64,000 bases of DNA from Cardinalis cardinalis (Eukaryota; Chordata; Aves; Passeriformes; Cardinalidae), in NCBI GenBank assembly GCA_014549065.1, contig JACDOX010000001.1, positions 2,031,918 to 2,095,917 on the forward strand. Direction: 5' to 3'. The notes beneath the pieces are model-generated. The model was not told the DNA's origin. It worked only from the letters and a program-made list of their open reading frames with translations, and made no database searches. Shown one piece after another: positions 38,311 through 49,930 of this stretch (position 1 is the first letter of the stretch; every line of letters begins with the position of its first letter). The position numbers and the translations under genes were made by a program.

Positions 38311-41300
38311 GGTCATTGGCCCAGCTTCCAAGCTAATCACCATATAGCATAACATGTATATCACAGTGTTATATTCTGTATGATTTATATGATTGCTTCA
38401 GCTAATTTCAGAGTTATAATGGCACACTTAAATAACTGTAGAATGGCAAGCATCTCATATAATTCATATCCATTTATGCCATTNAGAGTATCCAGTACAA
38501 TCCAAATAAGAAAAGAACCAAAGAAAATGCATTTTTTGATACTCTTATCCTTGCTAATAAAGAAAATTATGATTTCTTTCCACCTTTGACATGACATGGA
38601 AACTCAATACAATTTCAAGTATAAAGTTTCATTTCTTTGGTTATTTCTCATGAATATGAATAAATAAAGGCCTATTTTGCATACAAGTTTATAGTCCAAT
38701 AATTTATTCAATTTCCAAGAATTAAAATTTTGAAAATATTTGAACATAAATTTTAAAAATTACACTTTCTTTCATTTTGTAGCATTTTTTTCATATTGTT
38801 GACTTCTTTAAATATGAGATTTTAGTCCTCATTTTTTCTATAATTTCTAGCTTATACATTAGCAGTAGAAAATTTCAAGTCAATATCCAGAGTCTGGTTG
38901 ATTTTTTTTTTCACTGTATGCATAGTTTACATCTTCTTATATAATATTCTAATTTTTCNAAATGCTGCTCTGAATATAGCTTTTGAACATGGACTCAGTT
39001 AATTTCACGTANTACAAGCTATGTATACAAGGAAATACTGAAAAAGTAGTGTGATTTTTACTGAGAAACTTTCCTCTTGGTAGAACTTATTTTGAGAAAT
39101 TGTTGGAAGNTAGAGACTGGAAGGATTTTTTTTAATAACTGGCATCTGCTTACAGTAAAGCACAGGAATGTGCACATTTTTGTGACTTTTTCTTTTTGTG
39201 AGTAATTAAAATGGAGCTTGGACCTGCAGATATCCCATATTAAGGCCATTGAATGTTTCAATCTCACTTATCAAGTACTGAAGTATTAATACCTGGAAAC
39301 TGATGCTGAAGTTGCATGTAGGAAAAAAAAGCCACAATGATATCACAATTGTTACTCTTTTCCTTTCCTTTCCAACTTTATAAGTGTACATTTACTCAAA
39401 CACATTTACCCTTCTTTGGAAAGAGGACCCTTTTTGGTAGATTCATAACTATGCATATCCTGGCCCTGTATTAGTGGCCCAGTAGGGTTTGAAGTGAGAG
39501 TAGCAGACTATTGGCATAAAACAAATTGAAAAGTCTCAGTGTTAGCAAGCCTTTAAGTGATATTTAATTAGCTAGTTTAAAATATTGCTATCATAACAAT
39601 GCTTGCTGCAACTACTCCTACTACAAACAATTTCTGACTTTAACAAGCAGTGTCACTTTTTCTGAAATTCATATATTGTTATGATAAACAATGAAATTAT
39701 GTGACTTATTTTGACATGTTAATTACTCAATTACTGGTATAATTCTTGCTGTAGATTGTGGAAAAGAAGTCTCAAACCCAAGATTTAGGCTTCTGAATTT
39801 TTTGACAGCTTAAAAAAATACACCATATCTCAAGACTTTTTAAAATTAAGTTTAAATATTTATGTCTTTGAGTTGCTTACTTACTGTAATAGTGAAGACT
39901 AGTTAGACAGTATGGAATAAGTGCAACTAAGATAAATCTTAGTAATACAAATACAACCTGCTATATATGAACTTAATTTTCCTTAATTCATTATTTATAA
40001 AAAGACACTCTTTTAATAAACAGACANTATTTATTTTTTTTTACATATTTTTTCATGAAGAGTCACAGCATTGGAATATGGTTAAAAAAGGATGGCAGTT
40101 TCAAAATTCCACAGTGGGAGTCATAACACTCCAGCTACCGACCTTCTTCTATTTTAATAAAAAATAATATAATTTAAAGCACTTCTGTTGACCCAATGGG
40201 TGATACAGGATACAAAGAATGAAGTGATTTTTTCTTATACGTCATTTCAACTTTCTATACCTCAGAAGCAAATCTTTAAATTCCATGAAAATATAACTAA
40301 CTGTGTACTGTCAGGCTCTGAATGTCTGTTTCTCATTTGGACATCTTCACCTTCTGAATGGTACTAAAATATGGTGCAGTTCTGTGTGAGTTTTAGTGAA
40401 AGATATTGACATATTTCAAATACTCTGGTATTCTACTATTGATTTGTGTTATGTGTGGTAACATGATATGACAAACTATATTACAGACNATGTTCAATGC
40501 ATGTCATAATTTGTAAAATTAAATTGCACAATACATGGAGAAACACCCCTCATGTGAAACAAAGGATCTGTATCACAAACTAATTGCAGAAGGTAAAAAA
40601 ATGACTGGAGCACTTGTACAGCAATTCAAATNCCATCTGGAAGTTTAAAATCATGCCTCTGTTGTAAGTGCCAGTAGATCGCGATGGTAACTACAGCATG
40701 ATACTTAGCTATAAGATAGATGAAAACAATATTGCTCCCTCCCAGTCTTTTTCTTCANCATCAATTTTCTGGCCTCATTCTTGCCTCTACTGAGCTACTG
40801 TTCACCTTAGAGAACTTATCTTACATAACTTCTGCTTGAGTTNTGCTGCCCAAACCAAGCACAACATACAACTCTCATCTAGTGCCTTTCACCAGAAAAG
40901 GCTGCAGAGACATCTGCTACTGCAGCTTCTGTTTTGCTTTTCTCTGTTAGTCCTTGAGAGGGAAACTCTTAGTCAGTTTAGACACGTCATATGGTATGGA
41001 TCAATACTGTGCCCAGAATCAGATGGTCAGGATAAGCACAGAAGTACAAGGTTAAACAAAAAAATTTAATAACAAGGTTACATTTTATCAGTTTCCCTCA
41101 TGTTTCTTTAAACCGGCTAATTTCCACATTCCAAAAAACTATGAGCTGGAACAGTGGCAGAGATAAATAATGAGGGTACTGTAGAGCCACAGTGATTGGT
41201 TTCGAGGTGTAAATGTGTATTTGCAGATTTTTGAGAGCAGAATTCAGTTTCATTAATTATAAGAAAAATTAAAATAATATTTATATATCATATACCTAGC

Positions 41301-42998
41301 ATACTCCTCATTTGCCTGCAGAAACATCAAGAGGTACAGATGATACACAGTGTTTTACTCAAACTTCTGTCTTCTTGAGGATCTTGAGGAATACAGTATT
41401 CCCACAGTTAGGAGCATGAAAAAAGACAAAAAATGTTTCATATGGGCTTAACTAATCTGAAAAAGCCAAGGTCTCATCTCCCTTCAAAACCAGCGTAAAG
41501 CATCTCAAGAGTGTGTGGGAGAGGAGAAATCCCTCAGTAATGTAGTTCTAAATCAGGGGATTCTGATAAGAAGTTCTAGTGTTATTAGTTATAATTTGAC
41601 CTTAAACTTTTCTAGGATCACAGTAGCTGTACACAAACCACAAAGTTCTAGCTAAATGCTGCTATGTACCCTTTGATATCCTTTTGTGTCATNATTAATT
41701 TAATCTATTAATTAATTAAGCATTTCCATATTTATAATTGAGTGGTTATGCATGGGTAATTATCGCATTACTACTTAAGAACAACTAACTCCCTCATTGA
41801 AGATTTTTTGTCCTTTTTTTCCCCTTTCATATGCAGTGTCTGTATGTAGCATTATTCATCAAATAAAAATAGTAAGATAAATATTTATGTCCTAATGTTC
41901 CTTAATTTAAATGCCATTTTCTTTCATATGTTTAAATTTGCATTTACTGAAGGATGTTGAGTAGCCATTATTTCCTGATAAACAACACAGTAATACTCAT
42001 GATTGATGACCAAATCCAACTTAATCCTTAATTGCTTTAAATTTTGCAGAAAAGGTTTGCAACCTTAGAAGTTAGCCAAGACAACCAAATTTATAAATTA
42101 CATGGTATATCTAATTTTCTATCACAGCATTGCTTTTATCTTGTATTTCCAAGCCTGCATTTCTCTTTTCTAGGTTGAGATTCAAGTTTGGTGACACGGC
42201 TGCATCAGCGTATATCCGCCCTATTGCCAGGCAATTTTTCCCATCATCAATCTGCCTTCTGTGTTTGCTGCTACCCACAGTTGCATCCAGCTGTTTATAT
42301 GGTGAACTGGGGAATTGATCCAGCTGTAAAGGAACTAAAACTTTTTTTTCACAGATAATTTAGGATAAATTAGTTCATCAATCCAATCCATTCTGTGGCT
42401 GTATAAACACTTGTGTCAGCACTGAGTGGGGGCTCCTGCAGCTGGAAAACCTGGGGAAAGAGGGTGGGCTTCTAAAGCTCAGAGCACAGTAGCTGCTGAA
42501 GTATCACAGCCACAATGTCCAGTATTTGCATTCAACTGCAGAATATCTGGAATCAATGGCTCCTTCTGATGAAGGCTAGTTTTCAAAATTATGCTCTATA
42601 CAGACATTTTGCAANGACCCATTTTGTTAGCTTTATTTACTGCAAGCTTAAGACTTTTTTCTCCAAATGAGAAACTGGTAGCTGAAAATCTCACAGGCTC
42701 AAGAGGTACCTGCTTTTCTTACTTTGATTTATGAACCAACTTGTGCCCTGATCTTGCCTCTGGACCTGCTAGCTTGGGCTTCTGTGTCTGTCATTTAAAT
42801 CAATACTTTCACGAGGGCCCAAAGTGCCATGACAGTAAACAAAAATAAGAAGAACTTTAAGCAAGACAAAGTTAAAGAAGAAAAAATACTGTTGTGCCTT
42901 CAGCATCTTTTTTATTTTAACCACTCAAAATATCTTCCCATACTTACTTCTCTTTAGAATATATTCTGTTGGAGCAGTTTATATTGAGTGTCATCATG

Positions 42999-43520
42999 CA
43001 GGACTTACAGGATGGTCAGGGTAGCAGACTCAGCCAGAATGGGTTTAGGAGGAGTAGGTTGTGTTTAACCAACNTGATCTCCTTTTGTGACCAGGCCACC
43101 CACCTGGTTGATGCAGGAAAGGCTGTGGGTGTTATCTATTTGGACTTCAGCAAGGCTTTTGACACTGTCTCCCACAGCACACTCCTGGAAAAGCTGGCAG
43201 CCTATGGCTTGGAGCACTTTTGGCTGAGTTCAGAACTGGCTGGAGGGCTGGGCCCAGAGAGTGGTGNGGAACAGTGCTGCATCCAGCTGGTGGCCAGTCA
43301 CTAGGGGTGTCCCTCAGGGGTCTGTGCTGGGACCAGTTCTGTTCAATATTTTTATGGAATGGATGATGATGACATGGATGAGGGGGTGGAGTCTTTCATT
43401 CNTAAACTTGCAGATGACATTAAGCTGGGAGCATGTGTTGATCTGTTGCAGAGTAGGAGGGGTCTGCAGAGAGGGCTGGAATGTATGGACAGGCAGAGTC
43501 CAGTGGGATGAAGTCTAATA
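42999..43520 (+). pseudogene. Broken CR1 ORF2 reverse transcriptase
   Basis: In autonomous CR1 elements ORF2 encodes an endonuclease/reverse transcriptase that copies the element's RNA at a nicked target. Here only the RT palm and nearby segments remain. The motif YLDFSKAFD (43137-43163, the first catalytic aspartate block) is in one frame. RGVPQGSVLGPVLFNIF (43303-43353) is in the next frame. The catalytic ADD (43410-43418, as LADDIKLG) is in the third. So at least one frameshift lies between 43163 and 43303 and another between 43353 and 43407. One stop closes the first frame at about 43302. The catalytic residues survive individually, but no continuous protein can be made. Confidence 0.92.
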
Positions 43521-43546
43521 AGTTCAAGTGCCAAATCCTGCATTTT

Positions 43547-43602
43547 GGCTGCAATAACCCCCTGCAGTGTTATAGGCTGCAATAACACCCTGCAGGATGG
43601 TG
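43547..43602 (+). repeat. 28-bp tandem duplication inside CR1
   Basis: GGCTGCAATAAC...CCTGCAG occurs at 43547 and again at 43575, giving a 28-base period. CR1 copies I know have a single version of this stretch (it follows the CATTTTGG segment), so the duplication belongs to this insertion or its subfamily. Confidence 0.75.
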
Positions 43603-46600
43603 TGGCTGGACAGTGTCCAGGCAGAAAGGGACCTGGGGGTAATGGTCAAGAGCTGACTGAACATGAGCCCGCAGTGTGCCCTGGTGGCCAAGAGGGCCAA
43701 GGGCATCCTGGCCTGTANCAGGAANAGTGTGGCCAGCAGGAGCAGGGAGGCCATCCTTCCCCTGCACTCGGCACTGATGAGGCCACACCTTGAGAGCTGT
43801 GTCCAGTTCTTGGCCCTCAGTTTGGGAAGGACATTGAGAGGCTTGAGTGCATCCAGAGGAGGCAACGAGGCTGGTGAGGGGCTTGGAACACAAGCCCTGT
43901 TAGGAANGACTGAGGGAGCTGGGATTATTTAGCCTGGAGAAAAGGAGACTTAAGGGTGACTTTATCNATCTCTACAACCTCCTGAGTTGTAGCTGAGGTG
44001 TACTCAGGTGGGGGTTGGTCTCTTTCTCCAGGCAGCAACTGAGGACACAGTCTTAAGCTGTGTCAAGGGAAATATAGGTTGGATATTAGAAAAAGTATTT
44101 TCAGACAGGGTGATAGAGTATTGTAATGGTTTGCCCATGGAGATGGTGGAGTCACCATCTCTGGATGTGTTAAAAAAAAAGGCTGGATGCGGCACTCCAT
44201 GGTCTAGTTGAGGTGTTGGGGCATGNGTTGGACTCGATGGTCTTGAAGATCTCTTCCAACCTAGTGATTCTGTGTGATTTTATTGAAATTAATGATGATA
44301 ATTTTAATGGTTGGTCTTTCTGTTATATCTTCTGTCAAAACAGCTGAATAGCATGTTTTAGATTTATGTGTCTGGAATAAAATTTTAGGAAATCCATTTG
44401 TTTTTTCCTTTCTAGCTTTGGAAGCAGTGTAAATGCAGTCCTGTGGATTCATCTTTTGCTGAGAAATATCTAGCTTGTAGCCTTTACTGCTCATTGTCTA
44501 TATTGCCTATCAACAGTTCAATTTCATTATGCTGTTTTTGAGCAAAACTGAACAGCAGCTTGTCACAGTAATGCCTACTGTAAGCAGTAAGGGAACTGGG
44601 CTCAGCACTTCACTGTCTTTCTAATGCAGAATCAAAGCAATAGCTCTAGAAAGCTGAATTAGAGCTGGTTGTTGAAGCAGAACACATTTCCCATTCTCTC
44701 TACATTATTCCTGTAAATGATATTTTTTACAGGCAGTGCTCTCCGGAAGAAAAATAGTGTACTGTTCTTGTGTCTGGGGTACGTATTTGTAAAACTACTC
44801 AGGCAGAATGAGAAGTTGAATATTTCAGTATCTGTCTAGTTCTACTCCATGGATACAGGGGAAAAAAAAAAGCCCTACTGAATGAAAGGTGCTACATTTC
44901 TTTCATACGTACTAGTGCAGATTTCCCAGATAATCTTCTAACAGGAAGAAAAGGTGCAGNACTTGGCTTTGAAAGTACTTGCCCACCTGGCAATGGTGTA
45001 TCAAAACTCCTTGTTTATTAACCCAAATGCTTTGCACTGCAGTTTTTTTTAAGAATCAGGGTGCATGACTTTGCTGAAAAATACTTCCCCTGCAGATATG
45101 CAGAGTGCAGTCTGAATAAATCAGCTAGAANGTCCCAGAAATATACAGCCTGCTCATTAATTGATATTTCAATAGCTACTTCTAAATTGCAGAGTAAGTT
45201 TTTCACACTAAGTAATGATAATAGTAAGACATCAGGCTTTCTTCCAAAAGCTGAACCAGAGAGCTAAGGGTAGAAAAGTTTTAAGTTATTGTAAAATCCA
45301 GATATATAGAATCAGGAGATATGACTTTTCTAATGCATTTTATATTAGATCCTTATTTTTGGATGTAGAAGAAAAATTGTGGGAGAATCCAAGGTCCTCT
45401 CTGATGCTAAGCAGAGTGTTAGAACTANCATTTATATACAGGATAATTATTTAATGTAGAATTTTGTCTTAACAAAAACATTGTAGAGCTCTTTAATGTA
45501 GATAGCAACACAAACTTATTTAATATTTTCTCAGTGCACAGAGAAATGACATCTAACAGGGAGAGACTGTTAATAGTCTAGCTGATTACTGTCTTATGTC
45601 CAGATTTTAATATACCCTGATGTTGGTAGAACTTCTAACATGTCCTCAAAATACTGGCTGTTTTGTGAATAACTTGAGGACCAGTAATTTTTAACCTGAG
45701 TCTCTGGGGTTTTCTAACCATGGAGCTCTTTCAATTACTCTTTGTTGGCAGGGGAAATAAGATTGAGGAGAATTGGGGTGTTTCTGCCTTTTAAGCCCTG
45801 CCGGCTCTGTAGTCATACGACAGGGAGTGGTGTGTTTCCTCAGCACAGCAGGTTCCAGTGCAGAGGTCCCCAAGCTAACCAAAGAGATTTAAACTCCAGA
45901 GCTGGAAGACATATAAATGCATGGATGACTGTGATTGCTCTGAGCTAATAAGCCCTGCTAAAAGGCAAATCTGTTTAGCTGAGACATAGCACTGTGCTGA
46001 TCCTGCCTGCTGTTTCAGAAAAATGTATGTTCAACACCCCAGTCCACTGTGCAGTTGTACCAAGCTGTTCAAGGGTCTCTAATGCAGTGCTCCACCAGGC
46101 TCTGAAGACTTATTTGTTACTGGAAATGTGCAAGATGAAGCCTGTTCTTTGAAAGGGTCATAGTCCTACCAACAGATCCTATCATGCTNTGTGTAAAAAG
46201 GGGAGTAACTGCCTCAGAAAATGAAAGAAAATGTCTGCCTGAGAAATAAGAGATGTGTTTTATGTTATTCACTCACTGAAGATTCAGGCAGCTACTTATA
46301 GGAATAGCTATGGTTAGCTGTAGATTCAGTTCTGTGAAAAGTTCCTTGANTAGTTCCTAAAGGGCAGACTTTGATTCAAATAAATAAATAAAGANAGAAA
46401 CATATTATCAGCAGTATCATTTTAAGTCCTCAATTTCTGAAAAAAATTNTTCCCCTTTAATAAAAACACACAAGATTTAAAAAAAAATCTGTCATTCTGT
46501 TATGTTTATTTTTTACTCTATATAGAAAGTCCCCATTTGGGGCTTGAGAGCTCTTGCCCTTGTCCTGTATATCTGTGTTCTAAATAGGTGTCAATGACAC

Positions 46601-46687
46601 TGAATATTAGCATTCAACATTTTACAGGCATTACGATAAGGAATTCATTTTACCACTATTCAAAGACTACATGACACAAAATGAAGT

Positions 46688-46745
46688 TTATTATTTTATT
46701 ATCATCATTATTATCACAATTATTATTATCATTGTGATTATTATT
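46688..46745. repeat. TTA/ATC-rich simple repeat with inverted repeat
   Basis: Irregular TTATTA and ATC units. Within it, 46710-46720 and 46731-46741 are an 11-base inverted repeat with one mismatch around a 10-base spacer. Confidence 0.7.
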
Positions 46746-47535
46746 GCTCTAAGGTTTGACAACTGAGCTTCAACACCTGATATGTTTTCTTTGTGATTGC
46801 TTAGAGGACATTTTTTTCTACTACTNTCCACATTTCAAAACAATAAGTAATTTGGTATCTGTGTTTGAACTAATAATCATTCTATTCATCCTGTGATAAA
46901 TGGTTTATGGAGATTGTCATGTCTTAGATTCAGTTTTGAGATATGTCTGACACCCAGTACATGTTGCAATCCATCTTCAAAAATCAATTGGGTTGGGACT
47001 CAACCTGCTCTGGGATAGTGTATGTTTACATTGTGGTGAACAGTAGTATGATTACATTAAGTTTCNTGTTTTTTACTCCCATCCTCACTCTAATTTCTTT
47101 CTACTCCATGGGAATAATTGGAAAAAACAAGCAGCAAAGGAAACAGATTTTTTTTTGGGGGGGAGCAACAAAATAAATATATGGNGTGTGTGTGTCTCAA
47201 GAAAACTAAAATATTACTCCATAGAAATGAATTCTTTTCTTGCAATATGACAGAATTTTGGAATATTTTATTATCCTACCACCTAGTTTAAGCATAAATA
47301 AAACAACTTCAAGAATTATGCCAAAGTGAAAAACAAATAAATCTAGTTTTACCTCTTAAAAGAATTTACTGTTTTCTGACAGTTTTGATCTGAACAACCT
47401 AATACTGGAGCATGGCTGTTACCTTTTTTAAGCATTCCTCCATTCTCGTTTCCCAGCACCTTATCAACCCAAATTAAACACTGTAGGGATGTAACATTTG
47501 AATTTCTATTTATGCATGCATTAGAGAGTAAAAGC

Positions 47536-47563
47536 AAATAANTAAATAAATAAATAAATAAAT
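47536..47563 (+). repeat. (AAAT)n microsatellite
   Basis: About seven AAAT units with one unresolved base at 47542, suggesting a polymorphic or miscalled site within the array. Confidence 0.85.
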
Positions 47564-49099
47564 ATTTTTTTTAAACCACCAAAACTTCAGACATCCTCTT
47601 GACATAGATTTCCTTAGAGTTTACTGACTCAAAGTGCTGATATTACCATACTGAAGTGCATAAGTCAGCTCTGTGCAATATGTTTATATAGTAAGAATGA
47701 GGTTTATATGTGTGTATAAATATATATGCAGTCCATCTGGGTATCTAGACTTCATCCTTCTCCGAAATCGTGAAAGGTCACAAAGAGATAAGATTGGATG
47801 TAGGACCTATAATTCTGAGGAACTGGTTATAAGAACTGAAATCCAATAACTTAATTTAGATATATAAATGTCAAACTAAGTAGTAAAATATTCTTTTCTT
47901 TTCTTTCTATCCTCCAATCCTGTGGTTTTCATTAACATTTTTTGCCTTGCATGATTATTAGGTGCTTTGTCTGTATCTAGACTACAGTTTATAAAACAAT
48001 TCCAAAATAATGATGACATCAACTTTGCCATATTCATTTAGGCACTTTATCAACCCAGAATCACCTTCTAACCTTGTAATATTGGTAATCACCCTATACT
48101 TAATTTAAACCTAATCTGATCTCTGAGTAGATTTACAGTGCAGTATTGGTAGCAATTCAGCAGAATTAATCTTGTNCTGTACTTGTCATTAAATACTTCA
48201 TATTCTTTACAATTTCAAAGGTCAAATTTCAGCATTTCTGGAGTTTGGTTTGTGGTTTGTTTGGATTTTCTTAATTCAACTTTAGAAATTTTTTCCCTGT
48301 CTTGTTAGGCCATTTATAAGAAACATTTAGTTATTACAATTATATACTGGGTTTTTTTAAATATTTTTAATGGGTGAATGTTTATCATCTTAGGGAAAAG
48401 AGTGATTTTTTTTTAATGGCATAGTAGAGTTTTCCTTCACCTCCAGAATCTCCACTGCTCATTTACACTACATACCTGATAACTTTTCAACTTACCTGAA
48501 GGGTACTTCTGCTGAGTAGAGGCACTCCCAGGCAAAATCAATCTTCCTAATGGCTGAGAGAATTGCGCCACCTTAGTTGGTATTGCAGGTTATTTAGTAT
48601 AAACATATGTGCTCCTATTAAGGGCCATCCACATTTAACTAAAATGAGTCACTTGTGTAAGAAGTTTTGTTTATAAATCTGAGAATAATTTCCCTAGTCT
48701 ATTCCATATGTGCCATGTGGTATAAAATTGTACAAATGTCAGTGTGCAGCCTCACAATACATTTCTCTGAGAGCAAAATTATGCTGTATATTTCTCAGCA
48801 GAATTATAAATAAATAGAACANGGAAAATAAAATAAGTTTGAGGTGAAAACTTCCACTACTTGTCTGTCAGTTAAAAATGTAAATATTTCTTCTGTAACA
48901 ATAAGCCACACACATGGTGGTTATATTAATATACAGTTAATNCATATTACATTAATTATGTGCGCAGATATTTAACCTGTTGGTGGAAAGGATCCATTCC
49001 CCCNGGCTTTTATAGTTAACTAAATATATGAGACCACATGCACAAAACTCTATGTACCATGGATGTCTTTGAAAGAATATTCTTGCACAACACAGTGGG

Positions 49100-49930
49100 A
49101 TGGAGTCAGCCAGGTTTTTCAACTTCGTTGGAGGTCCCCTCTTTCAAGCCAGAGTCACTTTCATCTGTAATAGTCAGACAGGAGATTTTTGCATTTCAGA
49201 AAATGTTCGGTCTATATTTTTGGTTGTCTTTTATGTGCTAAAATCTGTGGAAATTTCAGCCTTCCTGAACCTGCCTCANTATCTTATGGTGCTCAGTCTT
49301 AACCCAGCTACAACTGTGCCAGCACTACATGATGAGAAAAGGATCGAGAAGGAAGGAGGAGGGGGATGGAGGGATGATACAGGCATGAAAATCTGGGTTT
49401 CCCACATCTACTCACCTGCAGACCCCACAATGTCCTTTGTGACCTTGCTGCAGCAGCAGTGCCCCNGTGTGCCCATGCACACTCTGACTGCAGAATTTAG
49501 GGAGTGTCCTCAGCTACAATGCTGGCACACAAATCATTGTGCTGTCCCCATGCTTTATGAGCTGTCCCCTGACCTATTAGTGTGGAAGCCACTTCAGGAC
49601 ACTGCCTGACTCCTTGCATTAGCAGCACTGTAAGCACAGGTTTGCCAGCACCAGCTTTGTTAGCACAGGACTGGGGCTTTGGCAGCAGTGACTGTACAGT
49701 CTGGAAGGAGTTTTCCTCTTCCTTTTTGCTTTGATCATTTTCTTCTTGTATTTCTGGTGAAGGAGAGGAGATCCCCATTGCACGTGGGGGCTGTTTCTTG
49801 TTAAAATTTAACACATATGGGCTGTGCAGGATGTCCCAGCAGGAAGAGCCTGGGCTTGGACAGGTATCAACAGGGACTGTACGGTGGCTGCTATGAGTCT
49901 CAGTGGTATCTGGCATACAAACCACAGCAT
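49100..49930. other. GC-richer block with overlapping open frames, unidentified
   Basis: The plus strand has the longest open frame in the window, 169 codons (49100-49609). The minus strand has 142 codons (49497-49925). Neither translation resembles a protein family I know, and neither has a convincing signal peptide, membrane domain or motif. The plus frame crosses from AT-rich to GC-rich sequence without a change in character, which argues against a real exon. Chance ORFs or an unrecognised old repeat are the likely explanations. Confidence 0.25.

Larger units (their letters stand above)
37581..42974. other. Unique AT-rich noncoding DNA, no gene seen
   Basis: No recognisable gene or repeat family. 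Segment 38220-38390 carries CTCF-like and octamer motifs (listed separately). Segment 41690-41800 is rich in TTAATTAA-type homeodomain core sites. The open frames present are short and unrecognised. Confidence 0.5.
42975..44276 (+). mobile_element. CR1 LINE, 5'-truncated copy with RT remnant
   Basis: The copy begins inside the reverse transcriptase (a NGFRRSRLCLTN-like segment) and continues through YLDFSKAFDTV, RGVPQGSVLGPVLFNIF and LADDIKLG. It then runs through the C-terminal coding region (segments like RKGPGG, ALVAKRAKGI and LPLHSALMRPHLESCVQFL). It ends in the CR1 3' tail, with GTTGGACTCGATGGTCTTGA and a terminal ATTCTGTG octamer at 44267-44274. It is markedly GC-richer than its surroundings and less decayed than the minus-strand CR1 at 36.5 kb. 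At least two frameshifts break the reading frame. An internal 28-bp tandem duplication lies at 43547-43602. The endonuclease domain and 5' UTR are missing, so it cannot transpose. Confidence 0.97.

Noticed and set aside
41690..41800. Dense TTAATTAA-type sites as a homeodomain enhancer
   Set aside because: Strong AT bias makes such cores common here; without conservation data the call would be unsupported.
43352..43893. Minus-strand frames of 78-113 codons opposite the CR1
   Set aside because: They are antisense shadows of the plus-strand CR1 LINE sequence.
48645..48651. Single AP-1 sites (also near 50715 and 57783)
   Set aside because: A 7-mer such as TGAGTCA is expected several times by chance in 64 kb on two strands, so isolated matches were not annotated.
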